A DNA stretch of 64,000 nucleotides, from positions 1,178,001 to 1,242,000 of the forward strand of contig JAETXT010000010.1 of NCBI GenBank assembly GCA_019188255.1. The letters are read 5' to 3'. This DNA comes from Verticillium longisporum. Its lineage: Eukaryota; Ascomycota; Sordariomycetes; Glomerellales; Plectosphaerellaceae. The notes beneath the pieces are model-generated. The model saw nothing but the letters and a program-made list of their open reading frames with translations. It ran no database searches and had not been told where the DNA came from. This document shows, one piece after another, positions 43,992 to 56,400 of the stretch. The translations under genes and the position numbers were made by a program. Position 1 is the first letter of the stretch. Each line of letters opens with the position of its first letter.

Positions 43992-45906
43992 ACATCGGTC
44001 GGTGGATGTCCAGAAGCGAACAGGACATGGACGGCGGCTCTGGCTGTGGTGTATTTGACTTTACCAAGACGTGAGAAAGCATGTGTCCCAATGACGATGC
44101 AGCCAAAGATGGCCCGGATAGGAGTTTTCTTGAACGAAAGATTGCTATTTCTGAGCCTGACAAATCCTCGACTGAAATTGACGTGTGTATGTTTTGCTCC
44201 GACGAGGCGGCGTAACGTTGACCGCCACGATGACCAAGATCTGAGCTCAAGCCATTGATGGTGGGTAGTCATCTTAGTAGAGGCTGCAGACGGCACAAAG
44301 TCAAACAGCAAATCAACCCTCATGCTCGCAAATCAAGCCGAGGCAAAGATTAGAGACGACTAGGCATGGCCATCTGCGGGGAACCCCTCGTGAGGGCGGC
44401 ATGTAGGGCATTCCAAGGCTAATCCACCTGGCGGAAAACCTTGCCAAGGATCACCACTCCAGCTCTCAGCCCTCTGGGTTGCTGTGCTGCGATGGTTGCC
44501 AACCGAACCTTCGGCCGCTCGGATGCCACAAACAGCAGAAATATTCCGCCGTGGAAGTCCGCCAGCGGTTGAGTTCCGCATGCGGCTCCCCAACTATCCA
44601 AGAGTTTGGCGCCTCTTTTCAGGGATCTGGCTCCTGACGAGGGGTACAATTGGGCGCCCAAAGACTTGGCGCCAGTCATCTCGACGCTATTCTCGGTCTT
44701 GAAGTCGATATTTTCACCTGTGTATCAATATTCTTGCGTCTGGATCATGGGATTGAGATCTGAGCCTTAATCACCTCGGTAAACCCGCTTACAGGCGGCC
44801 CTGATTGCGTTCTGGCAATAGCACGAGCGATACTGTCCCATGTTCTTCCAGGGCCTCTAGTGGTAAGCGCCCATCTCGCGGGAGACTGTGCAGTGGTAGT
44901 GGTCGTAGTAGCGGCATCGGCATCGGCAGGCAAACCATGGGGGTTTTGACCATTGCTTGGCGGCTTGCAGCCCTATTTACCTTAGGTATAATCAACGTAT
45001 AGCATCTGGAGGGAGCTCAGGTCTCTCCCCAGAATCGCAAGCGTTTCTCCTCAACAGTTTCGTACCCACTGCCAGCAGATACGTCACTCGACGTAGGCAA
45101 GTTGAGATGGACAGGCAAGTCTACCCTCATGGCCCCCCGCCGTTCGCCGTTCGCCAAACACCTGATGTATAGCGTCGCATTTCAAGTCTTGTTAAAGCGT
45201 ATCCCACGCCCTGCATGACCTTCCCTTCTCGGAGGTGCCAGCCCTCGTAGTCTCAAGGATGGATGCAGCCCTCTCGTGAAAATCCGGAGGAAATCGCGCG
45301 GGAGGCCGCAGTGATCTCCACCACATCAACACCGTCCACCAGCATGTCACATCACGCCTCCCCACTGCGGCTAGAAGCCAGGCGAGGCGAGCAAGTTTAG
45401 GCCGTGCCTCTGCACCATTTCATCAGGCGGCGTCGGCGGCTGGAAATCCGGCAGATCTAGAGCCTTTGCTCTCCGTCCAGTGACGGCGAAGACACAAGGC
45501 CAAAACGCGGGGTTGGTCCCGAACGGACGACGATCTTTTCCCCCCCTGCCACCTCGTGTCACCATGTGGGACGACGATGATCGTCACATTTTCCTTTGGT
45601 CCCAAGCGAACCGACTTCGGCGCGCTCACGCCGGTCAAGTAGTGAGTCAAGCGGCAGCCGTCAATGGTCGAGAGGGGAGAGGGGAGAGGGGAGGGGATGC
45701 GCTCAAGCATTTTGTGCAGGCGGAAAAGATAAAGAGGAGCCATCGCCACCCTGACACTACCTTGAGGGCAGATGTGAGACCTTGAGAGATAGGAAGACAA
45801 ACCGAAAGACGTGAGACAGGCACGGCGTGTCTATTTGTCGCGTTGACTCCTCTCCACCACATCTGGTCAATACGGAGACGCCTTGTTTGTTTCCCGACAC
45901 GTCACG
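43992..45906. other. Intergenic
   Basis: About 1.9 kb between two + strand genes. No gene is supported. A short GAGAGGG-type purine repeat occurs at 45668-45697, in the promoter or leader of the MFS gene. Confidence 0.45.
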
Positions 45907-47482
45907 ATGCAGGAAGAACCACGAACGCAGCATCGGCACGATGATCGTGAAGAGTCAATCGCCGGCTCCCTCAAGGCCGGCAATGGCTTCGATCCCGAGC
46001 AGCCCTCGCCGGCGCGCATCGCCGACGCCAGTGTCCAGTGTCCGGCCCACACGACTGAGCGCAAGCTCCTAACCAAAATCGACCTTCACGTCCTGCCTTT
46101 CCTCTGCGTCATGTATTTGCTCGCTTTCCTCGGTATGTCTTAACGCGTCGCTCTGTGAAGCTCCCTGGACTGACCGAATCGCGCGCGCAGACCGCGTCAA
46201 CATTGCCAATGCCAAAGTCTTTGGTCTGGCGGAAGAGCTAGAACTCGACGGCAACCTCTACAACAATGCGCTAGTCGTATTCTTCGTGCCCTACATCCTG
46301 CTCGAGATTCCTTCCAATATTCTGCTGAAAAAGTTCCGACCTCATGTCTGGCTCAGCATCAACATGTTCGGATTCGGGCTCGTGACCCTCCTTCAGGGCT
46401 TCGTCCAGAACTACGCCGGCCTCATCACGACTCGCTTCTTCCTCGGCGTCTTTGAGACGGGCATGTTCCCTGGTGCCTTCTACCTCATCGGTATGTGGTA
46501 CCGTCGTCACGAGGCCCAGAAGCGCTACTCCTTCTTCTTCAACTCGACGACCCTCGCCGGTGCATTTGGCGGTCTCCTCGCCGCAGCCATTGGCAAAATG
46601 GACGGTCTGCGTGGCTTCCGCGGCTGGCGCTGGATCTTCATTCTCGAGGGCGGCCTCACCGTCTTCGTCAGCCTCTTCTTCTACTTCTGGCTGCCCGACT
46701 TTCCCGAGGATGTCAAGTGGCTCAAGACGCGCGAGCGCGAGTGTACCCCTGCGCGCCTCCGCTTCCACCAGGGCGCCGCTGCTCATGATCGCAGCAGCAC
46801 CCTACGCGACGTCGGCCGCGTCACCAAGGACTACAAGGGCATCGTCGCCGGCTTCATGTTCTTTGGTCTCATCGTCCCCGCTTACGGTTACGCCTATTTC
46901 GCGCCGAGCATCATCCGCACGTACGGCTACGACGCAATCCAGACACAGTTGCACAGCGTGCCACCTTGGGTCGTGGCCTTTGGCTTCTCCATGGCTGTCG
47001 CCACCGTGTCCGATCGCCTCCGCCATCGCTTCGCCTTTGCCGTGCTCGCCATCTGCATTGCCATTGCCGGCTTTGGCATCCTCATTGGCGTGCACGACAA
47101 TACGAAGCTGCAGTATGCCGCCCTCTTTCTCGTTGCCATGGGTGCCTACACGGCCATGCCCATCATTGTCTGCTGGTTCAACATGAACCTCGGCGGCCAT
47201 CATCGACGTGCCGTCGGCAGCGCTTGGCAGGTTGGTTTCGGCAACATTGGTGGCATCATTGCCGTCTACGCGTTTCTCCAGAAGGACGCCCCCAAGTACA
47301 TCACCGGCTACAGCATCTGTATCGCGTTTACTGCGCTGAGCATCTTGGCCTGCGTCGTCTACGGCATCGCGTGCCATGCAGCCAATCGGGCGAGGAACAA
47401 GACTGCAGGCCAGACTGTGCTGACCGAGGAGGAGAAGACAGAGCTGGGTGACATGTCGCCGGAGTACCGATATCTCCTGTGA
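45907..47482 (+). CDS. MFS transporter, anion:cation symporter family (Dal5-like)
   Basis: Twelve-TM importer of the ACS/Dal5 family, whose members carry allantoate, nicotinate, tartrate or other organic anions. Exons 45907-46132 and 46191-47482 give 505 residues; the 58-nt intron falls inside TM1 just before the signature DRVNIANAKVFGL. Further landmarks are YNNALVVFFVPYILLEIPSN, TTRFFLGVFETGMFPGAFYL, WYRRHEAQKRYSFFF, GWRWIFILEGG and the C-half WFNMNLGGHHRRAVGSAWQV. The N-terminal 60 residues are hydrophilic, with an LLTKIDLHVLPFL amphipathic lead-in typical of the family. The ATG at 45907 is the first in frame. No lesion is seen; the substrate is unknown. Confidence 0.9.
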
Positions 47483-48005
47483 GGGAGGCCGTGTGTTCTA
47501 GGTGTGGGTTCCCGTTGCGGTCATGGACGTTGCCTCCTGATACCCTAATGAGAGGATTCTGAATCATGTTTGCCACATTGTGCTTTCTGATGCTCTTCGT
47601 ATAATTGCTGTTGTGTGTCGTGTGGTTACATTTCGGCACGATTGTTTGTCGTGCTGGTCGTGTCATGTAGTTTTGTGAGTGTGATGATCATTTGCTGCGA
47701 GAGTGCGATTTCGAGCGACAGTGCCGCGATGTTTGTCTGGCCAGAATCTTCATTGTGGGTGCCGTTTTTGCCACGATGTAACTCGAACGAGGATGGTGAG
47801 GATCTGACTCCATCCTCGCCACATTTTCCAATCTCTGGAAGAGGCGGCGTCGTGGAGATACACGATTCCCGTGCGTTCCGGGATTCGGCATCCTCCGTCT
47901 TCCAGCGCCCGAGTTCCGGGCATTGCTTCGAAGACCCTGCCCGAGGACGGCTATTTTCTCTACCCTTGTAGGCTATTCGCTCTACCCGACTAGGGTAAAT
48001 GCACG
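47483..48005. other. Intergenic
   Basis: 3' flank of the MFS gene. Nothing was recognised. Confidence 0.5.
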
Positions 48006-48285
48006 CTAGATAGGGGATAAGCTAGAAATATAGCTCTATTTCCTAAATTAGCTAAAGTAACTATATACCTTTGCTCGTCTCTTATACCTTTAAGTTTCTA
48101 GTAAAGTAAGTAAGTTACTAAATAAGTAATAATAGCCCTTAATAGCTTAAAATAGCTAATATTAATCTTTTTATATTATAAATTAGGATATTATAAAGAT
48201 TATAGCTTTAATTAGAGGCTATTTAGAATCCTCCTTATTATTTACTATAGTCTCTAGCTATAACTATATATACGTTTCTCGTAGC
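48006..48285. repeat. AT-rich RIP-like island
   Basis: About 280 bases built almost only from A, T and CpT/ApG steps. I find no CpA and only one TpG across this stretch, while TpA is very frequent (TATAG, CTATAT, TTATAA, TAGCT). Loss of CpA/TpG with gain of TpA is the mark of repeat-induced point mutation. The original element cannot be recognised. GC-rich short repeats (CTGACC...CCGCAG) follow at 48291-48420. Confidence 0.8.
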
Positions 48286-48701
48286 CCTTAGCCTCTGACC
48301 GACCCCCTGCTGGCGACTCCGCAGGGAACCCGCAGGGTCCCCTGACACGTAGTCTCTAGCCCCTGACCCGCCCTGTGTTCCATGGCTCCGCAGAGCCTCC
48401 TGACAGTAGTAGGTCGACCTAGTCTGCCTACTATTTCCTGGATCTTTAGCATGACAATTGGTTGAAATCAGGAACGGTTGGAAGCGCCCAATCCCAAATT
48501 CAAGCAAATATGCGTCGCTGTTATCACCTCGTCCAGAGATTCTAACGTCTTTTTGGCTTAGTTACATCTCCTGACTCATGACTGACTCCTTTCTAATAGT
48601 GTAGCCCTCAACCCTTGTCCGAAGACTGCATCTGACCGCCAAATTCATAGTTTCCGTTGATATTCTCGCAACAAGCCACTATGTGGACTGACCAGAATTC
48701 T
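48286..48701. other. Intergenic with a diverged GC-rich short duplication
   Basis: Two similar blocks of about 60 bases (from 48293 and 48357) share CTGACC, CTCCGCAG and CCTGACA segments, suggesting an old duplication next to the AT-rich island. Confidence 0.45.
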
Positions 48702-49112
48702 TCACGTCTCTGTGCACGGTAGTGCAAGCGTGTCAGGTGCCCCTTGCAACACACGCATGTCGCTCAGAGCCTGTAATACTTCCCGAATCCATTCCTGGCA
48801 TCGTCGCAGTGGCTCTCCTGGATATAGTCGTTTGCTGACGTGATACTGCTTTCTTGGTGGCGGTATACTGGCGCAAATAACTTTGAGGCGAGAGTAGTCC
48901 TCGTCATCCACCCAACCAAGAAATGTCTTGTTTTTGAATACATGAGATAACTCAGGTTGGGGGCTTGACCTTGTTTGATACTTCATCCCACTTTGAATGT
49001 CCCCCATGACATGGAACAGTTGTGCTGATCCATCTTTGCCTGCTTCAACAAAAAGGGCATGATGGTCCAGGTCAAAACCAATGTACTCCACGAGGTAAAC
49101 GGAATGACCCAT
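48702..49112 (-). CDS. Conserved fungal hypothetical protein, 136 aa
   Basis: Single-exon reading frame starting MGHSVYLVEYIGFDLDHHAL. Proteins with this start, a central FHVMGDIQSGM strand, and the ending RLYPGEPLRRCQEWIREVLQ are common, often multicopy, in filamentous ascomycetes. No function is known to me. There is no signal peptide or membrane helix. The gene sits between a RIP-like island and a transcription-factor fragment, a typical setting for such lineage-variable genes. Confidence 0.7.
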   Translation of the reverse strand: MGHSVYLVEYIGFDLDHHALFVEAGKDGSAQLFHVMGDIQSGMKYQTRSSPQPELSHVFKNKTFLGWVDDEDYSRLKVICASIPPPRKQYHVSKRLYPGEPLRRCQEWIREVLQALSDMRVLQGAPDTLALPCTET

Positions 49113-50242
49113 ATCCTATCAGTAGTGAGCTTCTTGCTTATTGAAGGGACGTAGTAGAACATTCCAATTGGAGCTGAAGTGGGAGTAAACAGATGCCTGT
49201 TGGTAACGAGTCTTAAAGGCGAGTGAATAATTACGGATAGGTGCTAGTGTTGATATGATTGATGAGAGGGTTTGCTTGTTGTTAGTTGCCTATTGTTTGT
49301 GTCTTTCTGTCATTTCGTATTTGACAGTTCCCTTATTACCACTTGTTTATATATATGGGTCTTCATGTCGGTTAATCCGTAACTGAAGCAGCCTGGTTGA
49401 ACGCATAGGATCCCATCAAACCTTTGGTAAGAGAGTTGCAGACTTTGGAATCGATGGTCAAAGCCCTAGATTGAGTAACAGACCCCATGTGCCGGTATCA
49501 TTATTGAGGGCTGCGACAGACGTTTCGTACATTCCTCGCAAGACTGCTCAATTAAAAGTAATGCATAGCCTTTAGGAATAGACTTACTGCTACCCAGTAT
49601 TCAAAAGTTATCGTCAATATTGTGGCTGTTTCTGAAATGTCGGGGAAGGCGGGAAAAGGGGGGTGGTTGCGCCTCGGCCCTTTGTTCTGACACAACATTG
49701 ACACTGCACCCACATTCGAATCCCCTCCATTCTGTTACCACTCATTGAGGTCATGCTTTTACCGCCATAGCCTCTAGACTCCACCCCCAGTTCATGCAAT
49801 GTCCACTTTCAAGTTCTCATCTGATATAGTACATAACACAATGTCTTCAGTACCCTTTGTTTGCCTTCGAATCAGAGATTGTTAAGCTCTACACGAGACC
49901 TGCCTTGCTCGTCCCCGTGTTTAGCGATCCCACCCGCCTGAGCATGCGGCTGAAAATAGAAACTGTGTGCTTTCAGGCTGAAGTCGCTTATGGCCCAGTT
50001 TTTGGGCAGCTCCGTCCTCGCCCCTGTGGAAAGATTGACTCAAGGTCGATGTCAATTACACAAGGCCCATTCTCTCTTTGACTGCAGTCAAACTCTTTGA
50101 TGGTTCCATACACATCTCGGGGAATTTCCATCGAGCTTTTGTCTCGACCCATCGTTTTTCCAGTCTCTTTCATCGACAGTTTTGTCTGTTCTGCTTGGCC
50201 GTGCGAAGGCCAACGCAAGTCTAGCCTCGGGTCGGATATTGA
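49113..50242. other. Intergenic
   Basis: No gene is supported. It contains the promoter of the 136-residue protein gene and, at its right, the degraded region upstream of the transcription-factor fragment. Confidence 0.45.
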
Positions 50243-50608
50243 CGTATCTGCCGGCACTACAACACACAAATGGCTGCTGATTCTCAGCAAGAAGCGGCTC
50301 CTAAACTTGCTCCATAATCCGGCCGCACAAGACAAGGAGCACCAGTCTCTCCTCTTAGTCTGCATCAAGCTTGCATCAAGTCTCGACCACGACGACGGCG
50401 CTGTACGGAACCCGGCCGTTTACCAGCTGGCCAAGGCGTGCTGCACGGCCAAGGAACGAGACCGCTTCATCTCACTTCGTCTTGTCCAGTGTCTGATCCT
50501 CATCGCTGTATACGAACTGTGCCATGCCATTTTTCCGAAGCGTACGTCACCGTCAGCCACGCCTCGAGGTTGGGTGGCATGACCGGACTTCACAACAAGA
50601 ACCTTTGA
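50243..50608 (+). pseudogene. Fragment of a fungal-specific transcription factor domain (PF04082 type)
   Basis: The reading THKWLLILSKKRLLNLLHNP, then HQSLLLVCIKLASS, NPAVYQLAKACCTAKERDRF, and LVQCLILIAVYELCHAIFP matches the start of the middle homology region of binuclear zinc-cluster regulators. Frame is lost at the CC at 50535-50536; the homologous continuation EAYVTVSHASRLGGMTGLHN lies in the -1 frame and ends at TGA 50606-50608. No zinc cluster is seen upstream and the rest of the domain is missing downstream. I therefore call a truncated remnant, whatever the cause of the frameshift. Confidence 0.7.
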
Positions 50609-51014
50609 ACAAAGGTTGTTCAACATGGAAATGTCGCAAAGGCTCCACGAAAATGTGGTAAGGCTTGGGTCGACAAAGACCACGGTCAGATGTGATATAT
50701 CTCCCGCACGACGGAATTCTGTTCAACGCGAAGCAAAGCATTTCCCAAGCTTCGTCGAGTTTCTACCCAGGCAGGCCTTCATCGGAGTCCTAGTAGTTCC
50801 CTCACCAATTGTTATGAACACGGAGACGAAACCATGCTAAGCAGAGAGGCACAAACACCATCACCACAACAATGACAGCGCAACTCGAATCGCAAAAAGT
50901 ATCCTCATTTTTATCCAGATATAAAAACCCCCATGAACGCCATGTATCGCATGTCCACATCATACAACCAAGCTTCCATCCAGCCCTGCATGCTCCTACC
51001 GCACCACCCGTCCC
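50609..51014. other. Intergenic
   Basis: Flank between the transcription-factor remnant and the 3' end of the SET gene. No feature was recognised. Confidence 0.5.
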
Positions 51015-52504
51015 TCAAATCCTGCCCCCAATCTTCATCTTGAGGAAATCAACAAACCTCTTGGCCTGCCACGTGCTCGAGTCGTCGATGCCGCGATAGT
51101 ACTCGTGCAAGCCCATGCCGCGCTCGGCGTAGCGCAGGGCCTTGGCATAGTCGCCGACCTCGGACCAGACGCGCGACACGACGCCGTAGAGGTCGCCGCG
51201 CTGCGAGTCGAGGGCCTCGTCGTCAATCATGTCCTCCATCTCGCTGACGAGCTCGCTGACGAGGGCCGGCGTGCGCACCTCGGGCATGGCGAGCTCCTCC
51301 ATGATGCGGTCGAGCTGGCGCCGGTGCATGTCGGAGAGGTACATCTCGCCCTCGTCGGTGCAGATGGGGCACTTGCACTCGAAGCCCCAGGACGAGATGA
51401 TCATGTCGCGGCGGTCGTCGGAGAGGAGGTGCATGGGCGCGTCTGTATCGTGTCAGCTGTCTGAGGAGGGCAGGGCAGCGCAGCGCAGCGCAGGGCAAGG
51501 GCAGGGCTGGTCTTACAGCTGATGGTGATCTCCTCGCCGGCCTTGATGTCGTGGTAGGCAATGACCTCCATCTGGAGCTTTGTCTGCGACCAGCGGGTCA
51601 CGGCACTGCACAAGTCAGTCTGACGGCCCCAACAGCAGACAATTCTCAACCGAGGGACGACCTACTTTGGCTTGCACGCATGGTTGATCCTCTGCAAAAT
51701 CAAAAGTCAGCAAATCTATTCCCCCACCCCGTCGAAGCCCAACGCACCGAAATGTCCTTGAACAGCGCAAAGTGCGCCACGCCCTGAAACTTGACCTCGA
51801 ACGAGTTGGTCCGCACAATGTCGTCGATGGGGTGCCCGCCGGCGTTGCGCGCGAGGTCCAGGATCTCGAGCTGCTCGGCCTTGGCGAGCTGCAAGAACGC
51901 CCGCTCCTGCGCGGCCTGCGCCTCGCCCTTGTCCATCTCCTTGGGCCGCTCGACCATTTTGAGCATGACGGGGCCCTCGCGCGCGAGCACGTCGCCCTTT
52001 TGATGGGCTCCTGGGCCACGAGGCCGAGGCCCTTGGCGCCGACGTCGACGAGAGCGTAGCGCGGCTTGTTGCTGCCGCTGAGGCTGCTGAGGGCGCGTCG
52101 CGCGACGGGAAGCGCAGCCAGCGCGGGTCGCGGTCCTCGAGGGAGCGGTGCGCCTCGGCGGCGACCTTGGCGCTCGTAAAGGCCACGAGGCCGCCGGTGC
52201 CCTGGAAGTCGTCCTTGGTGAAGGCGCAGTAGAGGGACGCGTAGCGGTCATGCAGCGACGAGGACGCGCAGTGCGGCGGGTGCGTCCAGGGGCTGCGGAC
52301 GGCGAGGGCCGCGGCCCGCGAGAGGTGGTCGATCGGCGCGCGGCAGGTCCAGTCGCGGGGGTTCGGGACGAGGGGCCCCGCAGGGTTGGCATCGCAGCGA
52401 CGAGGTAGGCTGTCTGTGACGGTTGTGTTGGCGTGGGTGTGGGCGTCGACGCCGACGGCTGAGGCGGCGAGGAGGGCCAGAACGGCCTGGGCTTTTTTCG
52501 TCAT
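51015..52504 (-). CDS. SET-domain protein with N-terminal signal-like segment; two one-base frameshifts
   Basis: SET-domain proteins usually methylate lysines. Four exons on the minus strand: 52504-51748, 51691-51666, 51605-51517, 51442-51015. The N-terminus MTKKAQAVLALLAASAVGVD is signal-peptide-like and is followed by a Cys/Trp-containing segment (CRAPIDH, WTHPPHC). The SET core is YALVDVGAKGLGLVAQEPI, then KGDVLAREGPVM, RINHACKPNAVTRW (the catalytic NHxCxPN), GEEITISYAP, and a post-SET zinc motif ECKCPIC. Two -1 frameshifts interrupt exon 1: at the G run 52091-52093 (before the segment YALVDVG) and at the T run 51998-52001 (within EPIKKGD). With both corrected the product is 433 residues. 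I infer an intact gene with consensus errors. An alternative start is Met at 52516. Confidence 0.8.
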
Positions 52505-53455
52505 GGCGGGCGACATGGCGAGAGGCGGTCTCAGTCTGTCGTTCGGGAGCAGGCGAGAGGTCAATTGGTCACAAGCTTCGTCTAGCAGTGCTTGAACCGT
52601 CTAGGACAGAGTGAATAGCAGAACAGAGAGCAAAGGAAGAGGGGAGGAGGGGAGGGGGGGACAGGTCACCACAGCCATCACGAGCTCCGGCGCGCTCTTC
52701 TTGTAGGAACACGAACAGCTAGGTCATGACACGTTTCTCCAGTTCTCCAAAAAGAAAATTAAAATAAAAACGCCAGACCCCGACCGAGGGGTCGACCCAA
52801 AGCTCGCGTGTCGGCAGCAGCCGCGTAACCATCCGAGCCGCGGATCTGTGGTTGCGCGCCGCTTCGAGCCAGGTCCGGGGGTCCGTCGCGGGGTCGTCGT
52901 GAAGTGGCTTTCGGAGGCTCAACTACCGAATTTGCCCAGTTTGGCAGCCCTTGGCAGATTTCCGAGACGTCCGCGTGACTGCGCCGGGGACCCGATCGCC
53001 CCTTCATGCGCTGCCCTGTCATCGACAAATGAACGTCCATTGTGGCCTGTTGTCGGTTCGCCTCTTTCGGCACGTACACGATGGTGGGATTCCAGAAATA
53101 TGACGACTGATCGTGTGCAGCACTCGAATTGTGCATTTCCATTTGCTTGCGCCCCAAGTCTATGTTGGTTCATTAGCCCCTCCCCACGGTGTATATGTAT
53201 ATGTAGCCAATTGATCCATGTTGTCCAAACTCCCAAGTGCTGCTGAGAGGTCCACGGGGTATTCACACGCTCGCCACGCCATGCTGTGCATCAAGCCTCG
53301 TCAGCTTTTTTCTTCCAAATTTCCAAAAGGCAAAACTCCTTCCCAATCCCTACTAATGCGACATCTTCCACAAGCCGGCTCATGGGCTTCGCCAGCCCAA
53401 GAATACCCTAAGCAATAGACTCTCCGGTATGCCGAGGCAGCACACGTCTCTCTTT
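52505..53455. other. Intergenic
   Basis: SET gene promoter and 3' flank of the large disordered protein gene. No other feature was recognised. Confidence 0.5.
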
Positions 53456-56400
53456 TCAGATGCGCCCCTTCTCGAGGACCTCGCGTTCCACCTCGACCTG
53501 CCCCGTTTCCGCCGTGTAACGCCTCTCCAAGATCCACCGCGACTCGCCTCGATCCTCCTCCTTGATGTAGGAGATGCTGTCGGCCGAGCCCTTGTGCTTG
53601 TGGCCCAGTCCTGGTCTGCGCGATGACGACGCATTCGACGGCGGCGAAGAGAGATTCGGGTGCGACAAGTCGGGGCTCTGGAACTCAGGACTCGCCGTGT
53701 TGCTGAACGTAGAGGACTCGCCATCCTGTTCGATGGACGGTAACACCGGCTCGTGGAACGACAGGTACGATGGCGCATTGTTGTTTGACGCCGAGAAGCT
53801 GGGCCGGCTCGTTGGGATCATGGTTCGAAGCGGTGGGGGCGGGGGGCTCATCATGGGGATCGACATGGTCAGCGTGGGCGAGCCACACGCACTGCCGGCT
53901 TCGGACGAGTCCACGTCGCGACTGCGCATGGAGAAGGATGAGTTCTTGCGCCCGTGTCCGTAGTGGCTGAGAAAACTGTTTGGCGGCATCGATCCCCACG
54001 GCGAGCTCGCACCGTCTGCGCGCTCCGACATTGGTGATCCCTCGCGACTCGAGTTGAGACTGATCTGCGACCCACCCCACGCCCTGGATCGCAGTCGCAA
54101 CAGCGCCGACAGGTTCATGTTGTCGTCGCCATCGGCCATCATGGCCAGTTGAGCCAGCCCAGGGCTCGCAAGACTGGATGGGCCGGGGCCCAGGGGCGGC
54201 ACGGCAAGGCTCATGATCGAATTGCGGTTAGAGTACTCTGAACGTTCCGTAATCGGTGTCAGATTGGGCTCGCGGGACACAACACGTCCCGACTTGGACC
54301 TGTTGACGCCCGAGGGTCCAAAGAAGCCCCCGTTGGAGTATTCAAACGTCTTTTCGTTAGAGTTATCCCTGCTGTGACGTTGGGGGCCTGGAGTAGAGTA
54401 AAAGCCGAACTCGGATCCGTACCAGCCGTCCCCGTCATTGGCGAGTGCATCTGCGTTGGCCTCGGCAATGATAGCGTCGTCGTCAAAATCATACCCGTCC
54501 ATGTCCTGCGTATAATCGTCTTCATAATCGTCAAACGAAACAGTGTCCAGGTGAGAGTCGTCCGTGAAATCTTGGGAGAGCTCTGGACCGGCCGACATGA
54601 TCTCGCTTGGCGGAGGAGATGAGTCCCTCCGAAACTTGCCGTTCGCCGCCGCTTCGTTTGCCGCAGCGGCCAGAGCTGCTTGGTAGACGGCCATCTTGTC
54701 TTGCTCGGGGCAAGGGATCGTCAGTGCCGAGGCTCCGTCGGACGAGAGCCCCTCGGACGAGAGCCCCTCGCCCTCGTGGCTGGCACCAGACAAGTGCCGG
54801 ACGCCGACGCTCAGAGATGTATGCGCAGTGGACGGGTCCGCTTCGGAAAGTGCCGAGAGTCGGGAAGTGCTGTCCGAGACGCGTTTGCTCTGCTCCTCCG
54901 CCGCCGCTGCTTCGACCGCCGCTTGTGAGGCTTGCCGGGATGCCTGAGCGGCGGCAAACGCGCCTGGGATCGGACGTCCGTACTTATCCGTGTCGATCAT
55001 ATCAAAGATGGATTCATCAAACGTCGAGCCATCGCCTTCGCCCGCAAACTCCATCTCATCCAGCAGCCCACCATCGAAGTAGAGATCATCCTTTCTTGCT
55101 GGCGGGCCTACCGGTGTGGGATCATCGGCTGTCGTAGTGTGCTCCGAAACGCTGGTCTGCTCCACTGCCAAGGAGTCGGTGTGGTCGGCCAGATTCAGAC
55201 CTCGGATTCCCAGGCCGGCCACATCGTGGTCGCAATCCGATGGCAGAGGCGATTCGGCGGGAAGTCCTGGGGATACGGTGGCTGGCAGCCCGGGCGTACT
55301 TGACATGGCGAAACCAATGACCTTGCCATCTGCATCCCGTGGGGTGATGAGTAACCCCGCGCTTCGAGGGGTGGCAAGCTCGGAAGTCGGATTTGAGCGT
55401 TGGAAGACAAAGCCGGCGAAGTTCTCTTGGTCGTCGTCAGGGTCCTTCGTGGCCTCGGCCTCGGCCTCGGCCTCGGCGGCAGGCAGGGTCTCTGCTGGGA
55501 GATTGCTACTTAGGAGGTTCTCGTAGGGAAAGGGCTCTTCGTCCTCATCGTAGTCATCGTCGGTCATGGGAACGGGCTCCTCATCCACGTCGTATTCGTC
55601 CGACTTGATGGGAATACGCTCTTCCAAGCCATCATCGTAATCGTCGTGAGACATGGGGATAGGCTCTTCGAACCCGTCATCATAGCCATAGTCATCGTCA
55701 GCCATTGGGATTGGCTCCTCAAGACCATCGTCTTCCATCATGGCATCATAGTCGAAGCCATCCTCGTCGAAGTCATCAAACCTCGAGTCGCGGATCGTAT
55801 CAGACTCGGGCTCGTTCGTCTTCTTTTCCAATTCGCGCTGTCGATGCCTCTCCTCCAGCAGCTTTTCCTGCTTGGCTGCACCAACCATATCAAAGCTGAA
55901 CCTAGAGGATGTGCTCTTCATATGGCGAGGCACAGAAGATAGAACATCTTTGCCGGAAAGGGTGACAATGGATGCATTTCGGGATCGATTGGTTCTCGTG
56001 GACGGAGCCGAAGCTCTCAGTGCGGTCACAGCCTCGTTCGGCGCTACCCTGGAAGCTGATGAGGTGGAGCGAACAGAGGGAGGAATGTTCTCCTCTGGCA
56101 CGCTTGGTGGCTCAGGCAGGGGCTTCTTGTCCAGGTTTGAGCTGCTCCTCGTCTTATTCGAGGCGATGCTGCCGGCGTCGGGAAGCAGTTGAGAAGCGGT
56201 TCCGAACGACCCGGACTGGCCAGAGTCGGAAGCATTGCTTGTATGCCTGCCCTGGGTCGAGAGGTCACGCGAGCCATCTCTGGAAGACGTTTTGAAAAGA
56301 CCTGCCTGGTCATCTCCATCGATCTGGTCGGGCAACGGCGATGGCACGGGTCTGCGCGTCGAGCGGGGTGCGCTGAAGTCGTGAACACGCGTACCTCTGA

